DNA of 64,000 bases from Pseudomonadota bacterium (GTDB lineage: Bacteria; Pseudomonadota; Alphaproteobacteria; GCA-2746255), in contig JBFMHN010000002.1 in assembly GCA_040752895.1 (NCBI GenBank), positions 140,368 through 204,367 on the forward strand, read 5' to 3'. The notes below the pieces were generated by a model, which worked only from the letters and a program-made list of their open reading frames with translations, was not told where the DNA came from and did no database searches. Each line of letters begins with the position of its first letter. Position 1 is the stretch's first letter. Shown one piece after another: positions 35,724 to 44,639 of the stretch. A program made the translations under genes and the position numbers.

Positions 35724-37661
35724 CTAAAGGGCGTTCGCCGCCGGCGGCGGCATATCCTGGACCTCGAAACGCTCGGGCGGGAACCACAGCGTCACCTTCG
35801 TTCCCTGATCCGGGGCGCTGGCCAGGGTCAGCGTGCCGCCGTGCAACTCGACGAGCTTCTTCGTGAGCGGCAGGCCGAGGCCGGTTCCCGGATAGCGGCG
35901 GCTCAAGGAGCTGTCGACCTGCCCAAACGGGGCCAACGCCTTCGGAATATCTTCCGCCGCGATGCCGATGCCGTTGTCCTTGACGCTGATCAGCAGGCCG
36001 CCATTCGGGCTGCGCCAGATCTCGACGGTGACGGCGCCGCCCTTCGGCGTGAATTTGATCGCGTTCGAAAGCAGGTTCAGCAAAATCTGCTTCACCTTGA
36101 TCCCGTCGGCCCGGAACCGCGGCAGGTCCGGCGCCACTTCCCATGTGAGATCGAGACTGCCTTCCATGGCTTTCTGACGAACCAGGCGGATCGCCGCTTC
36201 CATCACCTGTTGAAGATCGAGAAGCTGCTCTTCGACATCGAGCCCGCCGGCCTCAGCCTTCGAAACGTCGAGGATATTGTTGATGATGCCGAGCAGGTGA
36301 CGGGCGCTTTCGAAGATATCCTTCGCGTACTCGCGGTAGCCGTCGCTGCCAAGCGGCCCCATCAATTCGTGTTGCATGATTTCCGAGAAGCCGATGACCG
36401 CGTTTAGCGGCGTGCGCAGCTCGTGACTCATGTTGGCGAGAAAGTCCGACTTCGTCTGGTTGGCGGCCTCGGCCACTTCCTTTGCCGCTTGCAGCACGGC
36501 CTCGCGTTCCTTCAGCACCGTGATGTCGGAAAAGAAGCCGATCGTCCCGCCGCCGGTGACCCTTTCGAGCGTAAACTTGACCCAACGCCCGCCCTTTAGC
36601 GCCATCTCGACGAAACTTTTTTCCCGACGGAGGTAGGCGAGCTGATCCGTGAGCCAAGCCGGGTCCTGTCCGGGAGCGAGGATGCGCCCTGTCTCGACAC
36701 CGACGCGAAGGATGTCGTCGAGCGTGGCGTTCGAATCGGCAAGCGCGGTTCCTTCCAGAAAAACCGCGCGGAAAGGCGAGTTGCAAAGAGCCAGCTTCTC
36801 GGAAGCATCAAAAATGGCGAACGCATCCTCGATACTCTCGATCGCCTCCATGAGCTGGATGCGGGATTCGACCGCCCGGGACCAGGCAAGCGTTTCGTTC
36901 GTGACGTCCTCGGCCGTTCCGCGGTAACCGCGAAACCGGCCCGTTGCATCGTCGAAGATGGGAAGACCGCTCAGGCGAAACGTCCGTTTTCCCCCTTCCG
37001 GAAGGTCCACCTCATACAGCTCTTCCCGAAAGGGCGAGCGCATATGAGGACCTGGCCGGTCAACGCCTTCGCCGATCGCCTTAAACTGTCCGAAGGCGAA
37101 GAGATTTCGCCCTTCCAGTTCGCGGGACAACACGCCGATCAGGTCGAAGACGCGGTCGGACGCGTAGGTGAAGCAAAAGTTTTCGTCGGTCTCCCACAGC
37201 CAGTCGGAGACGAGCCGAGCCAGATCCTCGAAGCGCTCGCGCTCGCGCGTCAGCTGCTTGCGAAGACCCGCGCCATAGCTGGCCTTCTGCACGACGCCCG
37301 CAACGGCGGCGAGCTTCCCCTCGCCGTCGCGCACCGGAAAGTGGCGCGAATGGAATTCCTCGCTATGGGCGCCCATGCGCAGCGTAAAGGCGTGCTGAAC
37401 GGCATCGCCTTCCCGCCGAACGGCCGCCACGATATCGGCCAGCGAGAAAGGCGGCGCATCCCCCGCCTTCAGATTCTCGAAGGCCTCGTTCGCGTAAAGA
37501 AGGTCGCCGTCGAGATCCGCCAGGTAAACGGGGTTCGTCGATTCGAGGAACGGCGTTGCCGCAAGCGTTCGGATCGCATCGAGACTCCGCGCCGCGGCTT
37601 TCTCGCCTCCGGCCGCGCCGATAGCCTGCAGATAAACGGGTTTCGCCCCTTTGTATTGCAA
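35724..37661 (-). CDS. PAS-domain sensor histidine kinase
   Basis: A cytoplasmic kinase of 645 residues with no membrane segment. Three PAS-like domains lie at about 34-130, 140-265 and 275-400; the second reads WLWETDENFCFTYAS...GYRGTAEDVT. They are followed by a HisKA domain with the phospho-accepting His in SHELRTPLNAVIGFSE (about 412) and a HATPase domain with N box (LLNLLSNAIKF), G1 (DNGIGIA) and G2 (GTGLGLPL). The only plausible start is a TTG; the frame is closed by a stop 26 codons upstream. No response regulator is adjacent. It follows the DUF2336 gene by 71 bases. Confidence 0.9.
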   Translation of the reverse strand: MQYKGAKPVYLQAIGAAGGEKAAARSLDAIRTLAATPFLESTNPVYLADLDGDLLYANEAFENLKAGDAPPFSLADIVAAVRREGDAVQHAFTLRMGAHSEEFHSRHFPVRDGEGKLAAVAGVVQKASYGAGLRKQLTRERERFEDLARLVSDWLWETDENFCFTYASDRVFDLIGVLSRELEGRNLFAFGQFKAIGEGVDRPGPHMRSPFREELYEVDLPEGGKRTFRLSGLPIFDDATGRFRGYRGTAEDVTNETLAWSRAVESRIQLMEAIESIEDAFAIFDASEKLALCNSPFRAVFLEGTALADSNATLDDILRVGVETGRILAPGQDPAWLTDQLAYLRREKSFVEMALKGGRWVKFTLERVTGGGTIGFFSDITVLKEREAVLQAAKEVAEAANQTKSDFLANMSHELRTPLNAVIGFSEIMQHELMGPLGSDGYREYAKDIFESARHLLGIINNILDVSKAEAGGLDVEEQLLDLQQVMEAAIRLVRQKAMEGSLDLTWEVAPDLPRFRADGIKVKQILLNLLSNAIKFTPKGGAVTVEIWRSPNGGLLISVKDNGIGIAAEDIPKALAPFGQVDSSLSRRYPGTGLGLPLTKKLVELHGGTLTLASAPDQGTKVTLWFPPERFEVQDMPPPAANAL

Positions 37662-37732
37662 GATTTTCTCGATGCCCCCCTTGACGCGAAACCTTGGCTC
37701 CGGCGCGAGGGTTCTTGAGTTTACGTCTCCCC

Positions 37733-38860
37733 CTAGGAGTTATCCTCCGCCGCATCCAGCCGCTTTATAGCATAAAGGTATTCTGGATCGCGCTGCCACT
37801 GTTTCGTGACCTTTGCCGCCGCCTCTGAGTCCATTCGCTCGTAAAAGGCGAGAATCTTTGAAAGTTCGCCGGGGTCAATTATGTGCTCGCCGGGCCTTGC
37901 CTTGCGGCTCAGCAGGAAAATCGAGGCGAAGGCCTGCTTGGGGATCGCCTCGGCCTTGCAGGCGATCGCCAGGCCCTCGCCGCCCGGCTCGAACAGAAGC
38001 CGCCGCACCAGCTTGGCGGAAAGGCTCGTGTATTTCGCGAACAGCGCCGCGAACAGCGTGATCTCGCCCTGGCGGAGAACGCGGATCAGAAGCTCCGGCG
38101 TGACCTCGACTTCCTGCGCAAGCCGCGCGGCGGGGTCTTCTTTCTTCTTCGGCTTGGGCGCCCCCTGGTCTTCTTCCGCCAGCAGGCCCCGCACCGAGGA
38201 TTCGATTTGATCGTCGAGAACGGTGATATCGATTTCGAATTTGGCGGCAAGCTCCTGCCGCAAGGCGGCCGACACCCACCAGTACATCTTCTCGGCAAGC
38301 GCCGGCGACAGATCCTTCCGCTGGATGAGGGGCTCGCGGTAAGTATTCACCTTGCGCGACTGTTCGACGAGATATTCCTTCGTGCCTTGCGCGATTTTGG
38401 CCTCGGCGTTTTCGAGAAGGGTTTTGATGACATCCGTGTTGCCCGTCTCGACAAGGGCGTCCGAGACGGCTTCGCTGACGTTCTTCCGCATGGCGATGGC
38501 GAGATGGTGCTCCATCGTGCGGTGCTGGATGACTTCGATAAGATCGATGTCGTGAAGAATTTCGCTTTTCAGAAGAACCGGGCGGGCGACGGCGATTTCG
38601 TCGTTGGCAAGGGTCAGAATCAATTCGCGCGGCGCGTTCGGCAGAATCGAGAGCCGTTCCGAAAGGTGGCGGCGGACGGCCGTCTCGACGTCCTGAACCA
38701 ACTGGTTGAGGATGTCCGTCATCAGCGCGCGCTCGCGGTCGGTCAGCCCGTTATCTTCCACCATGAAGAGATCGCTGATCGTATTGACCAGACGCTCCCT
38801 ACCGGCGCTGGATTTGTCGCGCGCCAGACTGAGAAGTGTCTCAATCTCTCTGTCTTTCAT
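37733..38860 (-). CDS. DUF2336 domain-containing protein
   Basis: A 375-residue soluble, all-helical protein resembling the alphaproteobacterial DUF2336 family, whose members look like HEAT-type repeat proteins. Typical are the start DREIETLLSLARDKSSAGRE, the repeats around SERLSILPNAPRELILTLAND and LLKSEILHDIDLIEVI. I start at MKDREIE (38860); ATG 38869 is in frame. The function is unknown. It directly precedes a PAS sensor kinase on the same strand, which may indicate a shared signalling role. Confidence 0.85.
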   Translation of the reverse strand: MKDREIETLLSLARDKSSAGRERLVNTISDLFMVEDNGLTDRERALMTDILNQLVQDVETAVRRHLSERLSILPNAPRELILTLANDEIAVARPVLLKSEILHDIDLIEVIQHRTMEHHLAIAMRKNVSEAVSDALVETGNTDVIKTLLENAEAKIAQGTKEYLVEQSRKVNTYREPLIQRKDLSPALAEKMYWWVSAALRQELAAKFEIDITVLDDQIESSVRGLLAEEDQGAPKPKKKEDPAARLAQEVEVTPELLIRVLRQGEITLFAALFAKYTSLSAKLVRRLLFEPGGEGLAIACKAEAIPKQAFASIFLLSRKARPGEHIIDPGELSKILAFYERMDSEAAAKVTKQWQRDPEYLYAIKRLDAAEDNS

Positions 38861-39024
38861 GCCTCGCATCCCGGTTGCCACAGAAACGAAGGCCGGCCCC
38901 TTCGAGCCGGCGCTTTGCCAAGCGCCCCTTCCGCCTTCGATTGATCCCCTCTTACGCACCTTGCGGCAATCCTAGCCGGAAGATGGTTGCCCATTTCTTA
39001 CTTCGGCTGCGGAATTCTGCTTAA

Positions 39025-40350
39025 ATGACGAGAAAATTTTTAGCAAAAATGGTTAATCCCATGACGCGCGGAACGAATCGCGCGATCGCCGGCATAGGCG
39101 TTCTTGGCTTTCTCTTGGGCTTTTGTTTCCTGTGGCTTGCCTTCGCCGCCGGCCCCGGACAAACGGCCGAGCTCGGAGCGCGGATCGAGGTTCGTCTCGA
39201 AAACCTGCCGCCCCCTTACGCGGGAAAAAGCTTCACCAACCCGCCGCTTACGATTCCGCGACCGGCAACGGCCGAGCTTCGCGTGCCGGAAGGCTTTCGC
39301 GTCACCCTCTTCGCCGAGGGCCTTTCGCACGCGCGCTGGCTTTGCGTGACGCCGGAAGGCGAGGTCTTCGTGGCCGAGCCTTCCGCCGGCCGCGTCACCC
39401 TTCTTGCCGACCGCGACGGCGATGGCCAGGCGGAGTTTCGAAGCGCCTATCTCGAGGGGCTGCGCAGCCCACACGGCCTCGCCTTCCGGGACGGCGTCCT
39501 TTACCTCGCCGACACGGCGCGCCTTTGGCGGGCGGCGCACCGGCCCGGCGCCACCCAAGGCAAGGCCGAGCCCTTGACGCCACCCGGCGCGCTGGGCACG
39601 AGTGGCGGCCATTGGACCCGCAACCTGGCCATCCACCCGGACGGCACGCGGCTTTTCGTCGCCATCGGCTCGCGCGGCAATCTGGCCGAAGAACCGGAGC
39701 CCCGGGCGACGATCCGCGAATTTCCAATCGCGGGGGGCGCGGGAAAAACCTTCGCGAGCGGTCTGCGCAACCCGGTCGGCATCGCCTTCTACCCGGAGAC
39801 GGCGGACCTTTATACGGTCGTCAACGAGCGCGACGGGCTTGGCGACGAACTGGTGCCGGATTACCTCGCCCGCGTCGAGGGCGGCGATTTCTACGGCTGG
39901 CCTTACGCCTATCTCGGCCCCAACCCGGAGCCGCGCTTCGCCGAGCTTGACCCCGACCGCGTCGCGAAGACGAAAAAGCCCGACCTGCTTTTCCGCGCGC
40001 ACTCCGCCCCCTTGGGACTCCTTTTCTATGCGGGCGCGCAGTTCCCCAAACGCTTTCGCGGAGACGCCTTCGTGGCCCTGCACGGCTCGTGGAACGCGAG
40101 CCGCCCGCAAGGCTACATGGTCGTCCGCGTCCCCTTCGCCGAGGGCCGCCCGCAAGGTTGGTACGAGCCCTTCGTGACCGGCTTCCGCTTGGACGGAGAC
40201 GGCGCGCCCGGGCGCGCCGAGGTGTGGGGCCGGCCGGCCGGCTTGGCCGAACTTCCCGACGGCAGCCTGCTGATTGCCGACGACGTGGGAAATCGCATCT
40301 GGCGGGTGAGCTATGCGGGTAACGCGCAAGAGGGCAAGCCTACGCCTTAA
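39025..40350 (+). CDS. PQQ-dependent sugar dehydrogenase / L-sorbosone dehydrogenase-like protein
   Basis: A 441-residue exported or membrane-anchored beta-propeller. A hydrophobic segment (GIGVLGFLLGFCFLWLAFAA, about 23-42) is followed from about 90 by the GSDH/sorbosone dehydrogenase propeller: VPEGFRVTLFAEGLSHARWLCV, SPHGLAFRDGVLYLAD, GTSGGHWTRNLAIHPDG, SGLRNPVGIAF, VNERDGLGDELVPDY, GDFYGWPYAY and DAFVALHGSWNAS. The family oxidises sugars with PQQ in the periplasm. ATGs at 39025, 39049 and 39061 are all possible and none has a clear Shine-Dalgarno. The substrate is unknown. Confidence 0.85.
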   Translation: MTRKFLAKMVNPMTRGTNRAIAGIGVLGFLLGFCFLWLAFAAGPGQTAELGARIEVRLENLPPPYAGKSFTNPPLTIPRPATAELRVPEGFRVTLFAEGLSHARWLCVTPEGEVFVAEPSAGRVTLLADRDGDGQAEFRSAYLEGLRSPHGLAFRDGVLYLADTARLWRAAHRPGATQGKAEPLTPPGALGTSGGHWTRNLAIHPDGTRLFVAIGSRGNLAEEPEPRATIREFPIAGGAGKTFASGLRNPVGIAFYPETADLYTVVNERDGLGDELVPDYLARVEGGDFYGWPYAYLGPNPEPRFAELDPDRVAKTKKPDLLFRAHSAPLGLLFYAGAQFPKRFRGDAFVALHGSWNASRPQGYMVVRVPFAEGRPQGWYEPFVTGFRLDGDGAPGRAEVWGRPAGLAELPDGSLLIADDVGNRIWRVSYAGNAQEGKPTP

Positions 40351-40407
40351 CGTTTTTTTAAAGGGGCCGTCCCTAGCTTTCCCTTCGGCTTAAATTAAGG
40401 TCCAGCG

Positions 40408-40668
40408 ATGAACGTTTCGTCGATTCCGACGCTTCTCCAGGCGCTTGCCGCCCAGCCGGTTCCGCCGAAAAGCGAGGGTTCGCCAGCCGTCCAGGCGGCG
40501 CAACGCGTGCTGGCCACCCGCCAGGCGGAAGCTTCCTCGGACCGGGCCAAGCCGCGCCAGCCGCCGCCTTCCGCAGCCGCCCTCCGGACCGAGACGGCCC
40601 TGGCGCGCGCCCACACCGGCCCCACCCGCGATCTGCCGCGCGGCAGCCTCCTCGATATTCTCGCCTGA
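40408..40668 (+). CDS. Small hypothetical protein
   Basis: An 86-residue, Ala/Pro/Arg/Gln-rich, probably disordered protein starting MNVSSIPTLLQALAAQPVPP and ending PRGSLLDILA. The two ends look more structured than the middle and could be short helical docking motifs. No family is recognised. Support for a real gene is moderate: an ATG 57 bases after the dehydrogenase, and convergence with ftsY after 13 bases with no overlap. Confidence 0.55.
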   Translation: MNVSSIPTLLQALAAQPVPPKSEGSPAVQAAQRVLATRQAEASSDRAKPRQPPPSAAALRTETALARAHTGPTRDLPRGSLLDILA

Positions 40669-40681
40669 TTTTTCAGCCGGC

Positions 40682-41605
40682 CTACAGCCCCAAAAGGTTG
40701 CGGGCGAAGCTCTTGGCCTCGAAGGGGTGGAGGTCCTCGACCGCCTCGCCGACGCCCACCGCATAAACGGGGAGGCCGAAGCGCTGGGCAAGCGCCACGA
40801 CGACGCCACCGCGCGCCGTGCCGTCGAGCTTCGTCACGATGAGGCCGTCCACCGCCACCATGTCGCGGAAAGTCTCGACCTGGGAATGGGCGTTCTGGCC
40901 GACATTGGCGTCGAGCACGAGAAGGGTGGCGTGGGGGGCTTCCGGGTCGCGCTTTTTCAGCGCGCGCACCATTTTCTGCAACTCCGCCATGAGGGCGATC
41001 TTGTTTTGAAGCCGCCCGGCGGTGTCAATGAGCAGAACGTCGAATTTTTCCCGCGCCGCGCGTTCCAGCGCATCGTAGGCAAGCCCCGACGCGTCCGCCC
41101 CTTCCTCTTTCGAAAGAACGGGAACGCCGGCACGCTTGCCCCAGTGTTCGAGCTGGGCCACGGCGGCGGCGCGGAACGTGTCGCCGGCCGCCAGCAAAAC
41201 CGTCTTCCCGGCGTCGCGAAACTGTTTGGCGAGCTTGCCGATCGTCGTCGTCTTGCCGCCGCCGTTGACCCCAACGACGAGGACGACGAAGGGCTTCTTG
41301 TCGGTGTCGAGAACAAGGGTTCTGGCCACCGGTTCCAGCAGCCGTTCGATGGCTTCGGCCAAGCGTTCGCGGATCGGATCGGGACCGGCATCCTCGGGCC
41401 TCGAGACGGCTTTCAGTTCCGCGACCAGCGCCGCCGCCGTGCCGACGCCCAAATCGGCGCCGATGAGAAGCTCTTCGAGTTCCTCCAGCTTCGCCGCGTC
41501 GAGCTTGCGGTCGGTGAAGATGCCGCGAATGCCATCGGCGAGTTTGGTCGAGGATTTCCGAAGGCCGCCGCGCAGGCGGCGAAGCCAGCTTGTCGCTTCG
41601 GCCAT
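40682..41605 (-). CDS. ftsY: Signal recognition particle receptor FtsY
   Basis: SRP receptor GTPase docking ribosome-SRP complexes at the membrane. NG domain only, 307 residues: N-domain helices, G1 GVNGGGKTTTIGKLA (about 105-120), GDTFRAAAVAQL, DTAGRLQNK, TKLDGTARGG and the closing GVGEAVEDLHPFEAKSFARNLLGL. The acidic A domain of E. coli FtsY is absent, as in many alphaproteobacteria. I start at MAEATSWLRRL (41605), seven bases after the mtaB stop. Its partner ffh is 3 kb away. Confidence 0.95.
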   Translation of the reverse strand: MAEATSWLRRLRGGLRKSSTKLADGIRGIFTDRKLDAAKLEELEELLIGADLGVGTAAALVAELKAVSRPEDAGPDPIRERLAEAIERLLEPVARTLVLDTDKKPFVVLVVGVNGGGKTTTIGKLAKQFRDAGKTVLLAAGDTFRAAAVAQLEHWGKRAGVPVLSKEEGADASGLAYDALERAAREKFDVLLIDTAGRLQNKIALMAELQKMVRALKKRDPEAPHATLLVLDANVGQNAHSQVETFRDMVAVDGLIVTKLDGTARGGVVVALAQRFGLPVYAVGVGEAVEDLHPFEAKSFARNLLGL

Positions 41606-41612
41606 CGCGTCG

Positions 41613-42860
41613 CTACCCGGAGAGACGGCCCTGAAGGGCGTCGCCCTCGGCGCCAACGATCCGGGCGGAGACGATGGCGCCGGGCCGGGCCTCGCGGTCC
41701 AGACGAACGGGTGCGTACTGGGCGCTCCGCCCGAGCAAAGGCCGCTCGATCAGAAGATCGGCGTCCTTGCCGACGCAAGCCTCGAAAAAGTGCTGCCTGG
41801 CCGCAGCCCCTGCTTCGCGCAAGCGCGCCGCGCGGGCCTTGCGGACCGCGACCGGCAGTTGCGGCATGCGGGCGGCCGGCGTCTTGGCGCGCGCGGAATA
41901 GGGAAAGACGTGGAGATAGGTAAGCCCGCATTCGGGAACCAGGCAGAGCGTATCCTCGAACATCGCATCGGTTTCCGTCGGAAACCCCGCGATGAGATCG
42001 GCGCCGAAGACGATGTCCTTGCGCAGCCCCCGCGCGCGTTCGCAGAACCGCACGGCGTCTTCTCGCGAATGCCGCCGCTTCATGCGCTTCAGCACGAGGT
42101 TGTTGCCGGACTGCAGGCTTAAGTGCAGGTGCGGCATGAGGCGGGGTTCGTCCGCCAAAAGCGCCATCAGCTCTTCGTCCGCCTCCGCCGGGTCGATCGA
42201 GGAAAGCCGGAGACGGGGAAGCTCCGGCACAAGCTTGAACAAGCGACGCAGCGTGGCGCCGAGCGTGGGCTTCCCCGGCAGGTCCGCCCCATAGGCCGTG
42301 AGGTCAACGCCGGTCAGCGCGATTTCCCGGTAGCCGTTCGCGACGAGCTTCTGCGCCGAAGCGACGAGAGCGCCCAAGGGCACGCTCCGGCTGTGGCCGC
42401 GGCCGAAGGGAATGATGCAGAACGTGCAGCGATGGTCGCAGCCGTTCTGCACCTGCAAAAAGGCCCGCGCCCGGCCCTCGAGGCCTTCCACCAGGTGGCC
42501 GGCCGTCTCGCGCACGGAAAGGATGTCGTTAACGGCGACGCGTTCGGCGTTTTCGACGCCGTAACTTTCCGGCCTGAGCTTCTCGGCGTTGCCGAGAACG
42601 CGAGTCACCTCCGGCATCCGCGCGTAAACTTCCGGCGAAATCTGAGCGGCGCAGCCGGTGACGACGATGCGCGCGCCGGGCCGTTCGCGGCGCAGACGCC
42701 GGATCGCCTGGCGGGCCTGGCGCTCGGCTTCGGCGGTGACGGCGCAGGTGTTCACATAGACGGTGTCGCGCTCGCCAGCGGCAAGGGCGTGGGCTTCGAT
42801 GACTTCCGATTCGTAGGCGTTGAGCCGGCAGCCGAAGGTAAGGACGCTGGGCTCCCTCAC
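41613..42860 (-). CDS. mtaB: tRNA t6A37 methylthiotransferase MtaB
   Basis: Radical SAM enzyme that adds a methylthio group to t6A37 in tRNAs reading ANN codons. The N-terminal 4Fe-4S cysteines are in TFGCRLNAYESE, VNTCAVT and VTGCAAQ. The radical SAM cluster is CDHRCTFCIIPFGRG. A TRAM-like C-terminal end follows. The 415 residues are typical of MtaB. The GTG start overlaps the dapF stop (GTGA), so dapF-mtaB-ftsY form an operon. Confidence 0.94.
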   Translation of the reverse strand: MREPSVLTFGCRLNAYESEVIEAHALAAGERDTVYVNTCAVTAEAERQARQAIRRLRRERPGARIVVTGCAAQISPEVYARMPEVTRVLGNAEKLRPESYGVENAERVAVNDILSVRETAGHLVEGLEGRARAFLQVQNGCDHRCTFCIIPFGRGHSRSVPLGALVASAQKLVANGYREIALTGVDLTAYGADLPGKPTLGATLRRLFKLVPELPRLRLSSIDPAEADEELMALLADEPRLMPHLHLSLQSGNNLVLKRMKRRHSREDAVRFCERARGLRKDIVFGADLIAGFPTETDAMFEDTLCLVPECGLTYLHVFPYSARAKTPAARMPQLPVAVRKARAARLREAGAAARQHFFEACVGKDADLLIERPLLGRSAQYAPVRLDREARPGAIVSARIVGAEGDALQGRLSG

Positions 42861-43711
42861 GCCGCCGCCTCCGTAACGAGATCGAGCGGCAACTCGCCCG
42901 AAAAACTCAGGGCCGCCGGACCGGAAAGCAGAACGTGGCCGTCCTCGCGAATCCGCACGAACAGCGAGCCGCCGTCGAGAACGACCTCCGCTTCCTTGCC
43001 CAAAAGCCCGCGGCGGTTGGCGGCGACGGCGGCGGCACAGGCGCCGCTGCCGCAGGCGCGCGTCAAGCCTGCGCCGCGCTCCCAGACGCGAAGGCGAAGC
43101 CGGTTTCCAGAGAGGATCTGGGCGACGCCGATATTCGCGCGTTCCGGGAACCAGGCGTCGTTCTCAAGCCGCGGCCCGATCTCGGCGAGCGGCACTTTTT
43201 CCGCGTCCCCGACGAAAAAAACCGCGTGCGGGTTGCCCATGCTGACGGCGACCGCGTCGCGCAGCGTGCCGGCCCGCAGATCGAGGTGGAGCGTATCGGC
43301 CGGCCCCTTCAAGGGAATCGCCTGCCAATCCGTTTTCGCCGGACCCATGTCGACGCGGATGCGGTCCGGGCCTTCGCGAATCGCTTCGATGGGGCCGGCC
43401 AGGGTTTCCAGCCGGCACCGATCGGTCCCCTTCTCCGTCATCACCAACCGGGCGACGCAGCGCGCGGCGTTACCGCACGCCTCGGCCTCCTCGCCATCGG
43501 CGTTCCGGATGCGCATGACGGCGTCCGCCCCCGGGTTCCGGGCCGGTTCGATCAGCACGACCTGGTCGCAGCCCACCCCGGTCCAGCGATCGGCGATGGC
43601 GCGCGCGCCGGGGGCCGTGAAGGCCTTCGCCGCGCGCCGGTCGGTGCGCGCATCGAGGACGACGAAATCGTTCCCAGCACCATGCATCTTGCGAAACAGG
43701 ATCCCCGTCAT
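42857..43711 (-). CDS. dapF: Diaminopimelate epimerase
   Basis: Converts LL- to meso-diaminopimelate for lysine and peptidoglycan. The two catalytic cysteines are in ACGNAARCVA (first) and RACGSGACAAAVAA (second), and the N-terminus MTGILFRKMHGAGNDFVVLD is standard. It has 284 residues from the ATG at 43711. The frame continues upstream but lies antisense to the next gene's end. The stop overlaps mtaB by four bases. Confidence 0.96.
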   Translation of the reverse strand: MTGILFRKMHGAGNDFVVLDARTDRRAAKAFTAPGARAIADRWTGVGCDQVVLIEPARNPGADAVMRIRNADGEEAEACGNAARCVARLVMTEKGTDRCRLETLAGPIEAIREGPDRIRVDMGPAKTDWQAIPLKGPADTLHLDLRAGTLRDAVAVSMGNPHAVFFVGDAEKVPLAEIGPRLENDAWFPERANIGVAQILSGNRLRLRVWERGAGLTRACGSGACAAAVAANRRGLLGKEAEVVLDGGSLFVRIREDGHVLLSGPAALSFSGELPLDLVTEAAA

Positions 43712-43743
43712 GCCCGTTAATATGGCGTAAAAATGGCGGAAGT

Positions 43744-44454
43744 CTATTGGTTTCCAGCACTTTTCCCGGCGCCAGCGGCGCGCAGGAAGGCGGCCATGTG
43801 AAAGCCGGCCTGCGGCGGCGCGTACGCCGGGCCGACCGGGCAGGCGCGCCGGGCGAGGCAGCCGCCGCCCCGACAATCGCCGCCTTCCGGGCTTTCCAGA
43901 TGGCCTATGCAGCGGGGCACGTCGTAAGCCCCGTTTTGAAAGGCGCCGACCGGGCAGGTGGTCAAGCAGGGCTTCGCCACGCACCCCTCGCAAGGCTTGG
44001 CCGCGGTCAAGGGCGGTGGCACCGGGTGCCGGGTTTCAAAGCAAAAAACCCCCCGGTAGGCGTGCCAGAGGCCATAGTCGGGATGGATGAGAAGGCCGAT
44101 CGGGGATTGGGCAATCCCTTCCGCCCGTTTCGCCCAGCGGAAAATAGGCCGCGCCCCAGGGCCGAATGGAAAGAGAAGCGCAGCCCCGATTGCCGCCGCG
44201 ACAGAGGAAAGCACCCGCACCGTCCAGCGGTCGAGGGGGTCCGGCTTTCCATCTCTCGCCTCAGCGGAGACAGCGAAGGCCTCCCACATGGCGGGGCCGG
44301 CGTTGCCGGCCAAGATCACGGTCCCGACCCTTCGGCCGCTAGGCAAGGGCGGCACGCCGTCGCCGGCTTCCGGATGGAAGCCGCCGCGCGGCAAGAGGCC
44401 GAAGGGGGAAAGCGCCGCGGCAAGCGTTGCATAGATTTCCATATGGGCTTTCAT
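43744..44454 (-). CDS. QueG-like 4Fe-4S ferredoxin-domain protein
   Basis: A protein of about 236 residues with the C-terminal cluster region of epoxyqueuosine reductase-like proteins: CEGCVAKPCLTTCPVGAF (about 155-172), then CIGHLESPEGGDCRGGGCLARRACPVG. The N-terminal half is shorter than in QueG and lacks its recognisable cobalamin part. It may be a reductase or electron carrier of unknown partner. A real queG exists at 4869, so this is a divergent paralogue, not the pathway enzyme. ATGs at 44454 and 44463 and a TTG at 44472 are all possible starts. Confidence 0.78.
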   Translation of the reverse strand: MKAHMEIYATLAAALSPFGLLPRGGFHPEAGDGVPPLPSGRRVGTVILAGNAGPAMWEAFAVSAEARDGKPDPLDRWTVRVLSSVAAAIGAALLFPFGPGARPIFRWAKRAEGIAQSPIGLLIHPDYGLWHAYRGVFCFETRHPVPPPLTAAKPCEGCVAKPCLTTCPVGAFQNGAYDVPRCIGHLESPEGGDCRGGGCLARRACPVGPAYAPPQAGFHMAAFLRAAGAGKSAGNQ

Positions 44455-44639
44455 GGGGGGCATCTTACGCAAGCGGCGGGTTGCCCGCGAATCCCTTGAA
44501 ACGCTTGACTCTTCAGGCCCCGCCCCCTAGCATACCGGACCTTTTCGGATAGGGGACCCGATCGCCCTAGGGGGTCCGCCAGCCCGCGAGTATCGCGCGC
44601 TGGCGCGTTTGGCATTTGGGAAACGGCAAGAACAAGAAC

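Noticed and set aside
37883..38944. 353-codon plus-strand frame opposite the DUF2336 gene
   Set aside because: Antisense to a gene with a recognised family; composition typical of a shadow.
44473..44639. Possible 4.5S SRP RNA beside ffh
   Set aside because: A GGACCC/GGGTCC hairpin exists, but the conserved SRP RNA tip with GGAA-type loop and symmetric bulge was not found.
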